The notes below the pieces were generated by a model. The model saw only the letters and a program-made list of their open reading frames with translations. It had not been told where the DNA came from and did not search any database. This document shows positions 1 through 10,074 of a stretch of DNA of 64,000 bases, in pieces (the first letter of the stretch is position 1; each line of letters begins with the position of its first letter). The position numbers and the translations under genes are program-made. The DNA comes from Lachnospiraceae bacterium (GTDB lineage Bacteria; Bacillota; Clostridia; Lachnospirales; Lachnospiraceae). The stretch covers positions 248,001 to 312,000 of the forward strand of contig CAJTFW010000004.1 in the NCBI GenBank assembly GCA_910575445.1, read 5' to 3'.

Positions 1-181
1 CTGTAATCAGTGTCACTTTATCTGCATCTTTGTGAGAATGAGACGTCCCCACATCAATATCACTGATAAGTGCTCCCACAGTGCCAGCTCCAGTCGCTAA
101 GAGTAACTCGGTTATGGACTTTGGCTGTGTCACGGTCAAAGTCGCTGCAATTCCAATCATCATATGTGTCTTGCCAAGCAA
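1..181 (-). CDS. YdjM-like (DUF457) membrane-bound metal-dependent hydrolase family protein, N-terminal part, runs off window
   Basis: Sixty codons are visible before the window edge. The start is a TTG at 181, preceded by a G-rich Shine-Dalgarno (AAGGGGGG, about 190-197). The N-terminus reads MLGKTHMMIGIAATL, followed by a small-residue hydrophobic stretch and then GALISDIDVGTSHSHKD. An initial G-K-T-H motif and a later D-I-D and H-x-H cluster are typical of the DUF457/YdjM family of inner-membrane proteins with putative metal ligands. A consensus-like promoter lies at 239-267. In-frame ATG codons at 163 and 160 are alternative starts but lack a ribosome binding site. The family call is from the N-terminus only; the biochemical role is unknown. 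Confidence 0.75.
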   Translation of the reverse strand, partial: MLGKTHMMIGIAATLTVTQPKSITELLLATGAGTVGALISDIDVGTSHSHKDADKVTLIT

Positions 182-238
182 AAATATCCCCCCTTACTTT
201 TTTCTCATTTGTTGAATTTTGTCGATATTTCTGTCTTT

Positions 239-267
239 ATTATATACGCTCTGTATTCTTTTCGCAA
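239..267 (-). promoter_or_regulatory. SigA-type promoter for the YdjM-like gene
   Basis: On the minus strand there is TTGCGA (262-267), a 17-bp spacer and a perfect TATAAT (239-244). It sits just after the stop codon of the upstream acyltransferase gene and about 58 bp before the TTG start at 181. Confidence 0.7.
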
Positions 268-270
268 CCT

Positions 271-1350
271 CTATTTCCCCGCAATCACACGGTCTAAAGA
301 CTCGCACAGTGCTTGTTCCTTCCTATATAATAGCGTATCCTGGTATAGCATTTTAAGCTTTGAAAAGACTAACTGTCTCAACAGCTCAAGCGCGGTGCAG
401 ACAAGATAGACCACTACCGCAATCGCCACTGCATAGATAACTGCAAAATGCGTTCTGGCCACCTTGCTGGCATGGAAAAAATCCCATACCAGATAGCGAA
501 TCAGATAATTATCATGCAGCAGATAGACTCCAAATGCAGCACTGGCTACTTTTAGAATCACCGCATCTAGCTTGCTCTCTCTCCATGGCATATTTTTTAC
601 ACAGAGAAAAAGTGCACAGGTAGAGATAAGCGCTAATGGAGAGTTGTAGTTTAGAAAATACCCTATATCTTCCTGATGCATCTTGACTGACAGATAGACA
701 CTTGCAAGTGCCATAAGAGACGATGTAATATAAACACACAGCCCATATAAAAAATACTTTTTATCCTGTCTTGTATGCAATTTGATATATCCAGCCAAAA
801 GTGCCAGATAGCAAAACCACGAAAGCTCCCGCCCGGAAAATATACCATACGTATCCACTCGAAATATCATATGATTAACACTAAAAAAAATTGTCAAAAT
901 AAACAGCAAATATTGATATTGTTTTTTTGTTAATCGTACTACTAACATACCTGCAAAAGGCAGTAAAAGGACGAATCCCATATATACCGAGGCAAACCAA
1001 TAGTTTCTTGCTGAGATTGGCAGAAGCGCTTTTACCCAATCTGCTCCTGTTGTTGCCCCATAAAAGTGATAGCACAGAAAAATCACAAGCGAATAAAAGA
1101 AAACCTGTCTCCAAAGCCTTAGTACCCTCTGTGCCTTAAATTCCTTATCAATGGAAAAATATCCAGAAAGCATTACAAAGCAGTTGACGTGCACAATAGA
1201 AAATGCCTGTATCAGATACGACAGAAAATAGTTTGTTGTTCCAAAGCCAAGTTTTGCAGTCACTCTCCCATGGAACAGACAGTGACCAACCACTATCATA
1301 TACATACAGAGAATTCGAAGCAGTTCAAAATTTACCTGTCTTTTTTTCAT
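271..1350 (-). CDS. Acyltransferase 3 family membrane protein (OafA/WecH-like)
   Basis: A 359-residue polytopic membrane protein. The N-terminus has the family hallmark of a first membrane segment ending in a conserved histidine (IVVGH, His23), followed by about ten hydrophobic segments. Members of acyltransferase family 3 (PF01757) move acetyl or other acyl groups onto cell-surface glycans, peptides or lipids. I chose the ATG at 1350 because AGGTGAG lies 6 bases upstream; a longer reading to 1383 would overlap the preceding gene and has no ribosome binding site. It follows the large membrane protein at 1364-3442 with a 13-base gap, so the two are probably co-transcribed and may both act on envelope polysaccharide. 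The acyl donor and acceptor cannot be read from the sequence. Confidence 0.8.
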   Translation of the reverse strand: MKKRQVNFELLRILCMYMIVVGHCLFHGRVTAKLGFGTTNYFLSYLIQAFSIVHVNCFVMLSGYFSIDKEFKAQRVLRLWRQVFFYSLVIFLCYHFYGATTGADWVKALLPISARNYWFASVYMGFVLLLPFAGMLVVRLTKKQYQYLLFILTIFFSVNHMIFRVDTYGIFSGRELSWFCYLALLAGYIKLHTRQDKKYFLYGLCVYITSSLMALASVYLSVKMHQEDIGYFLNYNSPLALISTCALFLCVKNMPWRESKLDAVILKVASAAFGVYLLHDNYLIRYLVWDFFHASKVARTHFAVIYAVAIAVVVYLVCTALELLRQLVFSKLKMLYQDTLLYRKEQALCESLDRVIAGK

Positions 1351-1363
1351 CCTTGTCTCACCT

Positions 1364-3442
1364 CTAGGAAGCATTGCTTCCATATAAATAGTTGTGGGTC
1401 ACAATCTTGGTTCCTTTATCACCGTCCCGAATCACGATGTGAACTTTATATCGCTCATCTAAGGGATAGCTAAGTCTTGGAATTATAAATTTTACCTGAT
1501 TGGTGGCACTAAGCTCTTTATTATAAAGCATCGAATAGAGTCCCTGCTTATCCTGCTGCTGCCAGGTACCCTGGTACATTCTTCGTTTTCCACTCTCCAC
1601 ACTCTCCATCCAGAGAAAAACGCTCTTTCCGTCTAATTCCTCTGGTGTCATATTTACAGTTGCCTCGAACACATCATAACGGTCTTCTTCTGCCCGATAC
1701 GTCTTATCTAACGATGCAGTATATTCCTCGCTGTCTTTAAGCCCTGACATCCGGTAATTCAGTGCAAACAAGTCAAAATCTCCAATCTGATTGACTTTGG
1801 AATACGTAATAAAGATGCCATCATAGATATTTTGCAGATGTAGCATAATATGCTCCATCAAGGTATTGGATATCAATACTGCCCGGTCACTTTTATATAG
1901 AGAGGTCAAAAGACTTCTCTGCTCATAGACTTCCAGATTTGATACCACCTGCGGAGATTCTGTCTCCCATCCCCCCAGTGTAAAAATATTTGTTAAATAA
2001 TTATCAGGCAATTTCTCAAAGATGGAATACCCAAGCTCTACGCCATTGTTTGTAAATGGGTCAAATACATAATAAAGCTCTTTGTCCTGGCTAATCGTAT
2101 CATACAGCTTTCGAAAGGCAATACTTGGCTCTGAGTGCTGCACCGGCTCTTTCCATGCTGGCACCAGCAACATTCGTACGCAGATTCCGGTTGTTACTAT
2201 TACACAGCTAAGTCCTACTAGAAGTCCTCTTTTGCCCGTAAGCTGCTCTTCCCACCGCTTTGCAATCTCAGATTCCGCCGCCGACCATACAAAGATTAGA
2301 AAGCTAATCAGACACGCTGTCACTACAATTGGCAGCACTCGATAGATTTTAATAAAATACAGATAGATAGCAAGAAGTGCCAGATAGGGATAGACAACTG
2401 CTATAGAATTTTTCCATCTCCTTTTGGGATACCCTGCCACAAGCCATAAGGCTGTCACCAAAGTCCCCAGTAAAAACAGTGGCTTTTTCATAAGAATGAC
2501 CAGATAATCCAACAGATATTCCCATTGAAATGGTCTGCTTTTCCGAAATTCTACAATCTTTTGAAATGTCTCTGCTGTATATCTGTCATAATCCGCAATC
2601 AGCCAATTTTGAAGGTTAATGCAATCTGTTCTTGTAAGCCCCATCGCCTCATACTCTGCCTGATATTCCTCCCAGTCCGGCACTCCATAGTCCAAAAGTT
2701 TCTGTCTTGCCCTGTCATACTCCCGATAGTGGGCTTCCATCGTCCCAGGCCGATATACCAACAGATTTTCTGCTAATATACTCCCAAACACCAACGCAAA
2801 CGCCAGTACAAATGGTACACAGTCCCTTATAAAAAATGTTTTCCACTCTCTGTTAGAAAGCGCTTCCATCGCCTTTAGCAGCCACAGTCCAAACGCCACA
2901 AGACTTACCATCCCAAACGCATGAAACCTTATAAAGCTTCCCAAAAGCAGCAGTAAAATCCCTCCTGCCGTCTGTAGCCTTCCTCTCTCTTTTTCTTTTC
3001 CCAGACAAAACAGCAATACATATCCTGCAGCGCTCACCACCGCGGCTGTCTTTGTGTACTGAAACTCCACATACAACGGCTGTGCACAGGCAAGCACCAA
3101 TAAAACAGCCAAAATCCCGCCTACACGCCTTGCTCTTTGTATCCATACGCCCCCAATGACACTAAGCGACAGGAAAATCAGTCCATACATCACTATCGAA
3201 TACCAGTTCACTCCTGGCATCAGCATATAAAATCCCTTTAATATCCATCCAAACCCACTATGCAGATAGATAAAATACTGTGTATACTCTCCATATGCTC
3301 CTGAAGCAATCGCCGCCAATGTAAACTCATCATTTGAGCCATAAAACGGATGCAGAAAAAGAACCGCATACAAAAGTACCAACAAATGCCCCACGAAAAA
3401 CAATCCCCACATCTGTCCAACCGACCATCTCTTCTTCCTCAC
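1364..3442 (-). CDS. Large polytopic membrane protein with extracytoplasmic C-terminal domain, possibly glycosyltransferase-like
   Basis: A 692-residue protein starting at a GTG (3442) with GGAGG seven bases upstream. About the first 420 residues contain many hydrophobic segments; after the last segment there is a mostly polar C-terminal domain of roughly 250 residues that would be outside the cell. The overall plan, with an acidic loop after the first segment (NDEF), resembles polyprenyl-phosphate-sugar-dependent (GT-C/GT39-like) membrane glycosyltransferases, but I do not see a decisive motif, so the role is uncertain. It lies upstream of an acyltransferase in what looks like a two-gene envelope operon. 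Confidence 0.6.
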   Translation of the reverse strand: MRKKRWSVGQMWGLFFVGHLLVLLYAVLFLHPFYGSNDEFTLAAIASGAYGEYTQYFIYLHSGFGWILKGFYMLMPGVNWYSIVMYGLIFLSLSVIGGVWIQRARRVGGILAVLLVLACAQPLYVEFQYTKTAAVVSAAGYVLLFCLGKEKERGRLQTAGGILLLLLGSFIRFHAFGMVSLVAFGLWLLKAMEALSNREWKTFFIRDCVPFVLAFALVFGSILAENLLVYRPGTMEAHYREYDRARQKLLDYGVPDWEEYQAEYEAMGLTRTDCINLQNWLIADYDRYTAETFQKIVEFRKSRPFQWEYLLDYLVILMKKPLFLLGTLVTALWLVAGYPKRRWKNSIAVVYPYLALLAIYLYFIKIYRVLPIVVTACLISFLIFVWSAAESEIAKRWEEQLTGKRGLLVGLSCVIVTTGICVRMLLVPAWKEPVQHSEPSIAFRKLYDTISQDKELYYVFDPFTNNGVELGYSIFEKLPDNYLTNIFTLGGWETESPQVVSNLEVYEQRSLLTSLYKSDRAVLISNTLMEHIMLHLQNIYDGIFITYSKVNQIGDFDLFALNYRMSGLKDSEEYTASLDKTYRAEEDRYDVFEATVNMTPEELDGKSVFLWMESVESGKRRMYQGTWQQQDKQGLYSMLYNKELSATNQVKFIIPRLSYPLDERYKVHIVIRDGDKGTKIVTHNYLYGSNAS

Positions 3443-3505
3443 AACATCCTCCTTAACGCTTTTCTTTATGCCTCATATACTTCCCATATTTTGCCCTGTC
3501 ACATA

Positions 3506-3558
3506 CAAAAACTGCCGTAAAAGTGGGACTGCAATCTTTCATCCCACTTTTGCGGCAG
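3506..3558 (-). terminator. ilvC: Intrinsic terminator of the ilvH-ilvC operon
   Basis: A 17-bp stem (3512-3528 with 3542-3558, one G-T pair) with a 13-base loop, followed on the minus strand by TTTTTG. It begins 20 bases after the ilvC stop codon. Confidence 0.9.
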
Positions 3559-3577
3559 CCCGTTGCTAGTCGCTTTT

Positions 3578-5172
<1,595 letters not shown>

Positions 5173-5227
5173 GTGTTTCCCTACTTTCTCTAATCACTCT
5201 AATAAAGTGTGTACGATATACCAAAAT

Positions 5228-5256
5228 ATTGTAACAATGAACGGGGAATTTGTCAA
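5228..5256 (-). promoter_or_regulatory. SigA-type promoter for ilvH-ilvC
   Basis: Minus strand TTGACA (5251-5256), 17-bp spacer, TACAAT (5228-5233), about 55 bp before the ilvH start. The leader is too short for a T-box riboswitch. Confidence 0.85.
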
Positions 5257-5292
5257 TCACCAGGAGAAAAAAACAACAAGTAGCGACTAAAA

Positions 5293-6876
5293 TTAGTTTT
5301 CCGCGAGATACTTGTCTAACCACTGGAAATGGGTATTGATAAAGGTCTCGATTTCCTGGGTACTTGGAATATTTTCGCTGTCCGGCCATCTTTGGGTGTC
5401 ACGAAAGAAAGCACCAGAGTCTATCAGATAGGACATCTGGTCTTTGGCATAAGTTATCCAGAGGTCTTCTTGTAAAAAGCTCTCTCTCCAGCTCTGCCAG
5501 GTGGTCTGCATATCTGCCGCAAGCTGGTCGTCGTAGGCTTGCATATTCCGAAAGACTTCTTCGTTGAGCCACTTCTTCGCCAGAAGAGGATTATAGCGGA
5601 TGTTTTTGATATCTTTCTCTTCGCCCTGTTCAAAATCATCTCCCCAGGAATAATTCTGGTCCCAGGGGATACGGCGGATGGTGTAGGTGCCATCTGCCTC
5701 AACTGTGGTGCTGTAGATAATATTTTTAAAACGGTTGTCCATACCGGAGATAGCGTTATAATATAAATCGTAGTTAATAAAATTTTGCCGGTCTATCAGA
5801 GTATATAAGGTCTTTAGATCTTCTTTGGAGTCCATCTCATAGCCGTGGTTCCAGAAAGTGCGAAAAGGCTCCCACAGACCAGGAGTATACGTCTTACTGG
5901 ATTGGCGGATATTGACACCCGCACAACTAAAAGACTCCATCGCTTCGCTTTTGTCAAAAAGGTCGTTATCCGGCCATTCGTCGGAGGCCACTTTGTAGAT
6001 AAGGTCTCTTTCTTTGTTAAGCTCTAAGGATTTATAGTCGGTTGGCTCTACCAGGCCATATAGCCCCCTATACTCTCCATTGATGATAAGCTCCAGATAT
6101 TCCATATGGCAGCCATTGTCGGCAGCGGTGGCCGTCTTGTCGGCAATCTGATTCCATAAATCAATCGAAAGTTTGTCTCTTAGCTTGCTTCTATCAGAGT
6201 ACATCGCTTTTAGCTGCCAGTCGTTGTCGGTGCGCATGCCAAGAAACGACAAGTCGTTGCCTTCACTGCCGTCTTCATAAAACAGCTCCAGCCGATAGCC
6301 AAGCTTTTCAAAGCGTTTGCTGGCATTGCCGCGAATGTTGTAGTAGGCTAGGCTTTCGTCGACTTGATAGCTGCCCTGTACATTTTGAACAGGGTCAAAA
6401 AGGGCGACTCTTGTCCCTTGTCCGCCCATCTCACCCGTAATCTGCATAACCGGAAGCCCTGTAAAGAGTACCGAGACAAGCTTATAGTTGTTGTCATCAT
6501 AGACAAGACATTGAAACATATGCTCATCTGCAATTGCCTGACGCATATCAAAAAAGGCATCGTCAAAAAGCCAGGCAACAGAGACAGAAAGCCCTTTGGC
6601 AGTAGCGCTAAGCGTTCCTTTCCAATAGTCTTCTTCCATATTTTTAGGAATATAATACCGCTTCTCCTCCTGCTCCCAGGCCGCTTCTATACCGTTAATT
6701 TGAAGGGAGACCATATCTTCCTCGCCAAAAGGCGTGCGAGCCGCCAAAAGGCTCTGTGCGTCTTCTGGCGAGATAACAGACACCTCCATAACCTGCGTCT
6801 TCTGTATTATCTTTTGTCCAACCAGGAAAAGGCCCAAAAGTACAAGGCTAACACATAGCATTATTATTTTTTTCAT
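5293..6876 (-). CDS. cotH: CotH-family (spore coat kinase-like) lipoprotein-size secreted/membrane-anchored protein
   Basis: A 527-residue protein with one N-terminal hydrophobic segment (residues 4-20), so probably membrane-anchored or exported. The CotH domain is recognised by YYNIRGNASKRFEK, YRLELFYEDG, RSKLRDKLSIDLW, GEYRGLYGLVEP, MDNRFKNIIYST and IPWDQNYSWGDD, in the family order. CotH proteins are atypical protein kinases that phosphorylate spore-coat proteins in Bacillus; in Clostridia relatives also occur outside the coat, so the substrate is unknown here. The gene overlaps the upstream homocysteine methyltransferase gene by four bases (ATGA), implying coupled translation. Compared with Bacillus CotH (about 360 residues) it is long, with about 150 extra N-terminal residues. 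Confidence 0.85.
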   Translation of the reverse strand: MKKIIMLCVSLVLLGLFLVGQKIIQKTQVMEVSVISPEDAQSLLAARTPFGEEDMVSLQINGIEAAWEQEEKRYYIPKNMEEDYWKGTLSATAKGLSVSVAWLFDDAFFDMRQAIADEHMFQCLVYDDNNYKLVSVLFTGLPVMQITGEMGGQGTRVALFDPVQNVQGSYQVDESLAYYNIRGNASKRFEKLGYRLELFYEDGSEGNDLSFLGMRTDNDWQLKAMYSDRSKLRDKLSIDLWNQIADKTATAADNGCHMEYLELIINGEYRGLYGLVEPTDYKSLELNKERDLIYKVASDEWPDNDLFDKSEAMESFSCAGVNIRQSSKTYTPGLWEPFRTFWNHGYEMDSKEDLKTLYTLIDRQNFINYDLYYNAISGMDNRFKNIIYSTTVEADGTYTIRRIPWDQNYSWGDDFEQGEEKDIKNIRYNPLLAKKWLNEEVFRNMQAYDDQLAADMQTTWQSWRESFLQEDLWITYAKDQMSYLIDSGAFFRDTQRWPDSENIPSTQEIETFINTHFQWLDKYLAEN

Positions 6877-7748
6877 TCTAAACTCTTCTTTATATTTCTA
6901 ATATATTCGGGCGTTGTTCCACAGCAGCCACCGATAAGAGAAGCCCCACAATCCCGAAGATGCAGCACATGCCTGGTAAAATCCTCTGGCCCCATGCTGT
7001 AGATGGCTTCTCCCGTTTCTGTAATCACAGGCATCCCTGCATTGGGTTTTGCCAGAATCGGAATATTGATATTTTCCCGAAGCTTTCGAATAACAGCGTC
7101 TAGTTGGTCTGGTCCTACCGAACAGTTGACACCGACCGCATCCACCCCCATCGCTTCTAATGTAACAGCGGCATCAAAGACTGTCCCGCCAAAATACAGA
7201 TTGCCATCTCCTTCACAGGTAAAGGAAATCATAAGCGGCAGCTTACAGACTGCGTGTGCGGCATCACAGATAACCAGTGCTTCATCTAGAGAAAGCAAAG
7301 TCTCTGCACACAGAAGCATCGCACCGCTTTCTGCCAGAAATGTTATCTGTTCTTTGTAAATCTCCAAAAGTGTATCATAGGTCATTGGCCCATATGGCTC
7401 TAGTGCTTTGCCTGTTGTTGATATATCGCCGGCAACTTGTACCTTTTCACCTACATTTTCTATGGTTCTTCTGACAAGTGTTCGGTTCAGCTCTTCTAAG
7501 TGCTCCAAAAGCCCCATATTTTCCAAAGATATGCGATTTGCCCCAAAGGTCGGTGCATAGATAATCTGTGAGCCGGCCTCTGCGTATTCTAACTGAAGCT
7601 TTGCGATCACCTCCGGGTGCTCATACACCCATTGCTCTGTGCAGACTCCTGGCGGCATCCCCATATTTCTAAGGCAGGAACCTGTCCCGCCATCTAACAG
7701 TATCATACCTTCTCTCTCTATCCATGCCCGAAACGCTTCTTTTGTCAT
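6873..7748 (-). CDS. Homocysteine S-methyltransferase family protein (MmuM/MetH N-terminal type)
   Basis: A 291-residue TIM-barrel enzyme. It opens with ILLDGGTGSCLRN and has the zinc-binding cysteines GVNCS (about residue 205) and GGCCGTTP (Cys275-Cys276) seen in homocysteine methyltransferases. Such enzymes transfer a methyl group to homocysteine to make methionine, from S-methylmethionine, betaine or, as the N-terminal module of MetH, from methylcobalamin. The PTFGANR and GDISTTG segments resemble the MetH module more than plant-type MmuM. The donor cannot be decided. A promoter lies at 7798-7826; cotH follows with a four-base overlap. Confidence 0.85.
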   Translation of the reverse strand: MTKEAFRAWIEREGMILLDGGTGSCLRNMGMPPGVCTEQWVYEHPEVIAKLQLEYAEAGSQIIYAPTFGANRISLENMGLLEHLEELNRTLVRRTIENVGEKVQVAGDISTTGKALEPYGPMTYDTLLEIYKEQITFLAESGAMLLCAETLLSLDEALVICDAAHAVCKLPLMISFTCEGDGNLYFGGTVFDAAVTLEAMGVDAVGVNCSVGPDQLDAVIRKLRENINIPILAKPNAGMPVITETGEAIYSMGPEDFTRHVLHLRDCGASLIGGCCGTTPEYIRNIKKSLE

Positions 7749-7797
7749 CTAAGATTTCCCCATTTCCAGAATTTTTAACATGCATTGCTTTCTACCG

Positions 7798-7826
7798 AGT
7801 ATAGCATAACTGCCACTTAGATACAA
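7798..7826 (-). promoter_or_regulatory. SigA-type promoter for the homocysteine methyltransferase-cotH unit
   Basis: Minus strand TTGTAT (7821-7826), 17-bp spacer, TATACT (7798-7803), 50 bases ahead of the ATG at 7748. Confidence 0.65.
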
Positions 7827-7842
7827 TGTGCTTTTTATGAAC

Positions 7843-7885
7843 AAAAGCCATAGACTGTGTTCTGCCTTCACGGTCTATGGCTTTT
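7843..7885 (-). terminator. Intrinsic terminator after the anti-sigma gene
   Basis: A perfect 13-bp stem (7843-7855 with 7873-7885) that ends in CTTTTG on the minus strand, six bases past the stop codon of the gene at 7892-9064. The A/T-rich stem ends make it partly bidirectional. Confidence 0.75.
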
Positions 7886-7891
7886 ATATCG

Positions 7892-9064
7892 TTATTCTAC
7901 CTCATAGATTGCAAATGTTACGGTTCCATCTTCATTTAGTGTTACCACCTCTATACGCAGTCCTTCTAGTGTTCCGTCTCCAGAATACCCCAAAGTCTCC
8001 ATTGTCCCTGCTTCTTTGCCCTGAAAGATTTCTTTTACTTCTACACTGCCACTTCCGCTGCCTCCGTCTCCAATTGTATAGTCATAGGAGATATATCCTT
8101 TATCATCCACTTTACAGGTCTGTACGGTCGATTCTACTCTCTTAGCTCCATCAGTCTTTCCCTCGTGGAGTCTCTGTGTAAACTGCTCCATCCAGTTTTC
8201 CACTTCTTGTTCCTTTTCACTTAATGCAACAGGTTCTTCTTCCTCTTCCTCCTCTTCTAGAGACTCCAAGAATCTCTTTGCTGCTTCTTCATCCCCTTTG
8301 GATGGATCTAAGGGTAAGGTAAAGAGTGCATTTACCCTGTCATATGCGGTATTTCTGCTTATCTCCCCGGTGCTTTCATCATAGAGATAAGCCTCTGCAT
8401 CATAAAAGCTTCCTGAGTTGACTCCAATATAGATTCCACGATCTGCAAACATCTCAATATTTTCCATATCAAGCAGCCGGTAGTGAATCCCGTCTTCTAC
8501 AAATGCACTGTATCCGCCGCCGATATTCATAACCCCATAATTCCACGGTTCCAAGCCTTTGATATAGGGCGATACATAAAAATCTTCCTCTCCATACGCT
8601 TCTTCGCTGGTATCAGGCATTGGGCTTCCATCTACACGCTCAATCGCCACTGCCGCATAGAACCGGCTGCTCTTCACAACGCCCTTGCTGTCCTCCGATA
8701 AGAAACTGCTGATATTTTCTCCTGAGACTGCTCCTAAAAGCGTCACCCGATAGCCCCCGCACTCCTGCGTCTCATTTACTAACACCGCATCCTCTCCCTC
8801 AAAAGCATCCATTAGTTTCTTGTCCTCTAATTCCTCTGCAACCTGTTTCGGGCTTAGATAATGCGCTGCTGCCACGACTGCCACAGAGCCTAGCATCAGT
8901 GTAAAAGCAGCGACTAATATTGCTGCCGGAATTCTCTTTTTCTTATTATTTGCCATTGTCTTTCTCCCCTCTGCCATAGCAATAATTCTCTGATTGAGCT
9001 CTCTTGCTGGCTCATTCTCTGGAGCAAGGGCCTGTTTTAAAATTTTATTAAGTTCTTTTCCCAT
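7892..9064 (-). CDS. Putative anti-sigma factor, single-pass membrane protein (DUF4179-like)
   Basis: A 390-residue protein with a short cytoplasmic N-terminal region, one membrane segment at about residues 46-67 and a large extracytoplasmic domain. It contains a run of eight glutamates near residue 280. The start overlaps the end of the ECF sigma gene by 17 bases, the standard arrangement for a sigma/anti-sigma pair, and the topology fits a membrane anti-sigma that holds the sigma factor through its N-terminal region. The extracellular domain looks like the DUF4179 type by general pattern; I see no ZAS Cys-His motif. The signal sensed is unknown. Confidence 0.7.
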   Translation of the reverse strand: MGKELNKILKQALAPENEPARELNQRIIAMAEGRKTMANNKKKRIPAAILVAAFTLMLGSVAVVAAAHYLSPKQVAEELEDKKLMDAFEGEDAVLVNETQECGGYRVTLLGAVSGENISSFLSEDSKGVVKSSRFYAAVAIERVDGSPMPDTSEEAYGEEDFYVSPYIKGLEPWNYGVMNIGGGYSAFVEDGIHYRLLDMENIEMFADRGIYIGVNSGSFYDAEAYLYDESTGEISRNTAYDRVNALFTLPLDPSKGDEEAAKRFLESLEEEEEEEEPVALSEKEQEVENWMEQFTQRLHEGKTDGAKRVESTVQTCKVDDKGYISYDYTIGDGGSGSGSVEVKEIFQGKEAGTMETLGYSGDGTLEGLRIEVVTLNEDGTVTFAIYEVE

Positions 9065-9581
9065 TTAAAACAACCTCCAATTCTCTTTTTAACACCTGTT
9101 TTGCCTTATAGAGCCGGCTTTTCACAGTACCCTCTGGAATATTCAGAATTTGTGAAATTTCTGACAATTTCAATTCTTCCATATAGAACAGTAAGACAGG
9201 AAGCTTATATTTCTCAGGAAGCGCATCCACCGCTGCACGCACCAGCTTCTTCTCTTCCTTGGATATCATCTGCTCTTCCACCGATTTCTTACCAGATGGA
9301 ATATCCATCACCAGCTCCTCAAGCGAGATACATGGCCCGGTAATCCGCTGTCGCCAGCTAAATTTGCGCTTTCGGTTTCGCCACAGGTTAACCGCCACAG
9401 AGAGTAGATAACTCTTGGGGTTCTGTCTGATATCTAATCGGTCATACAGCTCTACCATCTTTAAAAACGTATCCTGATATAAATCATCTGCTTCTGTCTT
9501 ATCCTTTGTCAATTTTCGGCAAAAGGAATAGATATCCTTTCCATAGATGCTAAGCCATTTTTCTAGCTCTTCACGGCTCAT
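9048..9581 (-). CDS. ECF-type RNA polymerase sigma factor
   Basis: A 177-residue sigma-70 family protein with only regions 2 and 4. Region 2 carries the core-binding motif EADDLYQDTFLKM (about residues 31-43) and the -10 recognition helix SYLLSVAVNLWRNRKRK; region 4 carries LPEKYKLPVLLFYMEEL and the helix-turn-helix LSEISQILNIPEGTVKSRL. ATG at 9581 has GGAGG nine bases upstream. It is translated in overlap with the adjacent putative membrane anti-sigma. Upstream are two AACC-T-rich segments (about 9611-9650 on the minus strand) that could be an autoregulated ECF promoter, but no convincing -10 is visible. Confidence 0.95.
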   Translation of the reverse strand: MSREELEKWLSIYGKDIYSFCRKLTKDKTEADDLYQDTFLKMVELYDRLDIRQNPKSYLLSVAVNLWRNRKRKFSWRQRITGPCISLEELVMDIPSGKKSVEEQMISKEEKKLVRAAVDALPEKYKLPVLLFYMEELKLSEISQILNIPEGTVKSRLYKAKQVLKRELEVVLNGKRT

Positions 9582-9670
9582 GTGTTATCCTCCAGTTAAA
9601 GACGTCTTTTCTAAAGGTTTTGCCCTTCACCCTAATATGGTCACAAGAACAGAAAAGGTTCTGGAAAAAT

Positions 9671-9720
9671 AAAAATCCCCCGCTTTTTTTCTACAGCATA
9701 TCACTATAGAAAAAAAGCGG
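9671..9720 (-). terminator. Intrinsic terminator downstream of galE and the EIIB-like gene
   Basis: A perfect 14-bp stem (9680-9693 with 9707-9720), 13-base loop, followed on the minus strand by a TTTTTATTTTT tract (9661-9675). It ends the galE/EIIB-like transcript before the sigma gene. Confidence 0.85.
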
Positions 9721-9737
9721 AGGCCATGGCAGTTCTC

Positions 9738-10055
9738 CTATTGGTCTGTTCGATAGCTTTCTATCTTTGCTATCGCTTCTTTCATCACCCTGTCTCCTTT
9801 TGCCATACCAAAATCTCTGGTATCCACTGCCAGCACAGGAATTGTAACAGGCACACGCTCCCGCACACTTGCAAGCGCACAGCGCACCTGCGGACCAACC
9901 AAGACAATATCTGCATCTTCTTTCCCCTCGTCAAGCCCTGACAGAGAAGAAATCACAATCTCAACCTCTATCATATTGGCGGTTGCCCATGCAGACATTC
10001 TGTCCTTTAAGATACTTGCGGAAGTTCCAGAATAACTCACCAAAACAATTTTCAT
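9738..10055 (-). CDS. PTS EIIB-like (lactose/cellobiose type) protein lacking the phospho-cysteine
   Basis: A 105-residue protein that aligns with lactose/cellobiose EIIB: an N-terminal strand, an active-site-like loop VSYSGTSASIL, and the family motif VLVGPQVR in the middle. In functional EIIB the loop is of the form FCxxGMSTS, with the Cys accepting phosphate; here that position is Ser, so normal sugar phosphotransfer is not expected. No EIIA or EIIC is nearby. I place the start at the second ATG (10055), five bases after GAGGG; the first (10058) is only two bases from it. The gene follows galE with a 19-base gap and probably shares its transcript. It may be regulatory or a decayed orphan. 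Confidence 0.7.
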   Translation of the reverse strand: MKIVLVSYSGTSASILKDRMSAWATANMIEVEIVISSLSGLDEGKEDADIVLVGPQVRCALASVRERVPVTIPVLAVDTRDFGMAKGDRVMKEAIAKIESYRTDQ

Positions 10056-10074
10056 CATATCCCTCGCCGATTAT

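Noticed and set aside
5173-5292. T-box or leucine attenuator before ilvH
   Set aside because: The gap is too short, and I found no T-box core or leader peptide; only a promoter is supported.
6364-6858. 164-codon plus-strand frame opposite cotH
   Set aside because: No ribosome site; cotH has strong family motifs on the other strand, so this is a shadow.
9582-9660. ECF-type autoregulated promoter upstream of the sigma gene
   Set aside because: AACC motifs exist but the -10 CGTC spacing is wrong, so I did not list it.
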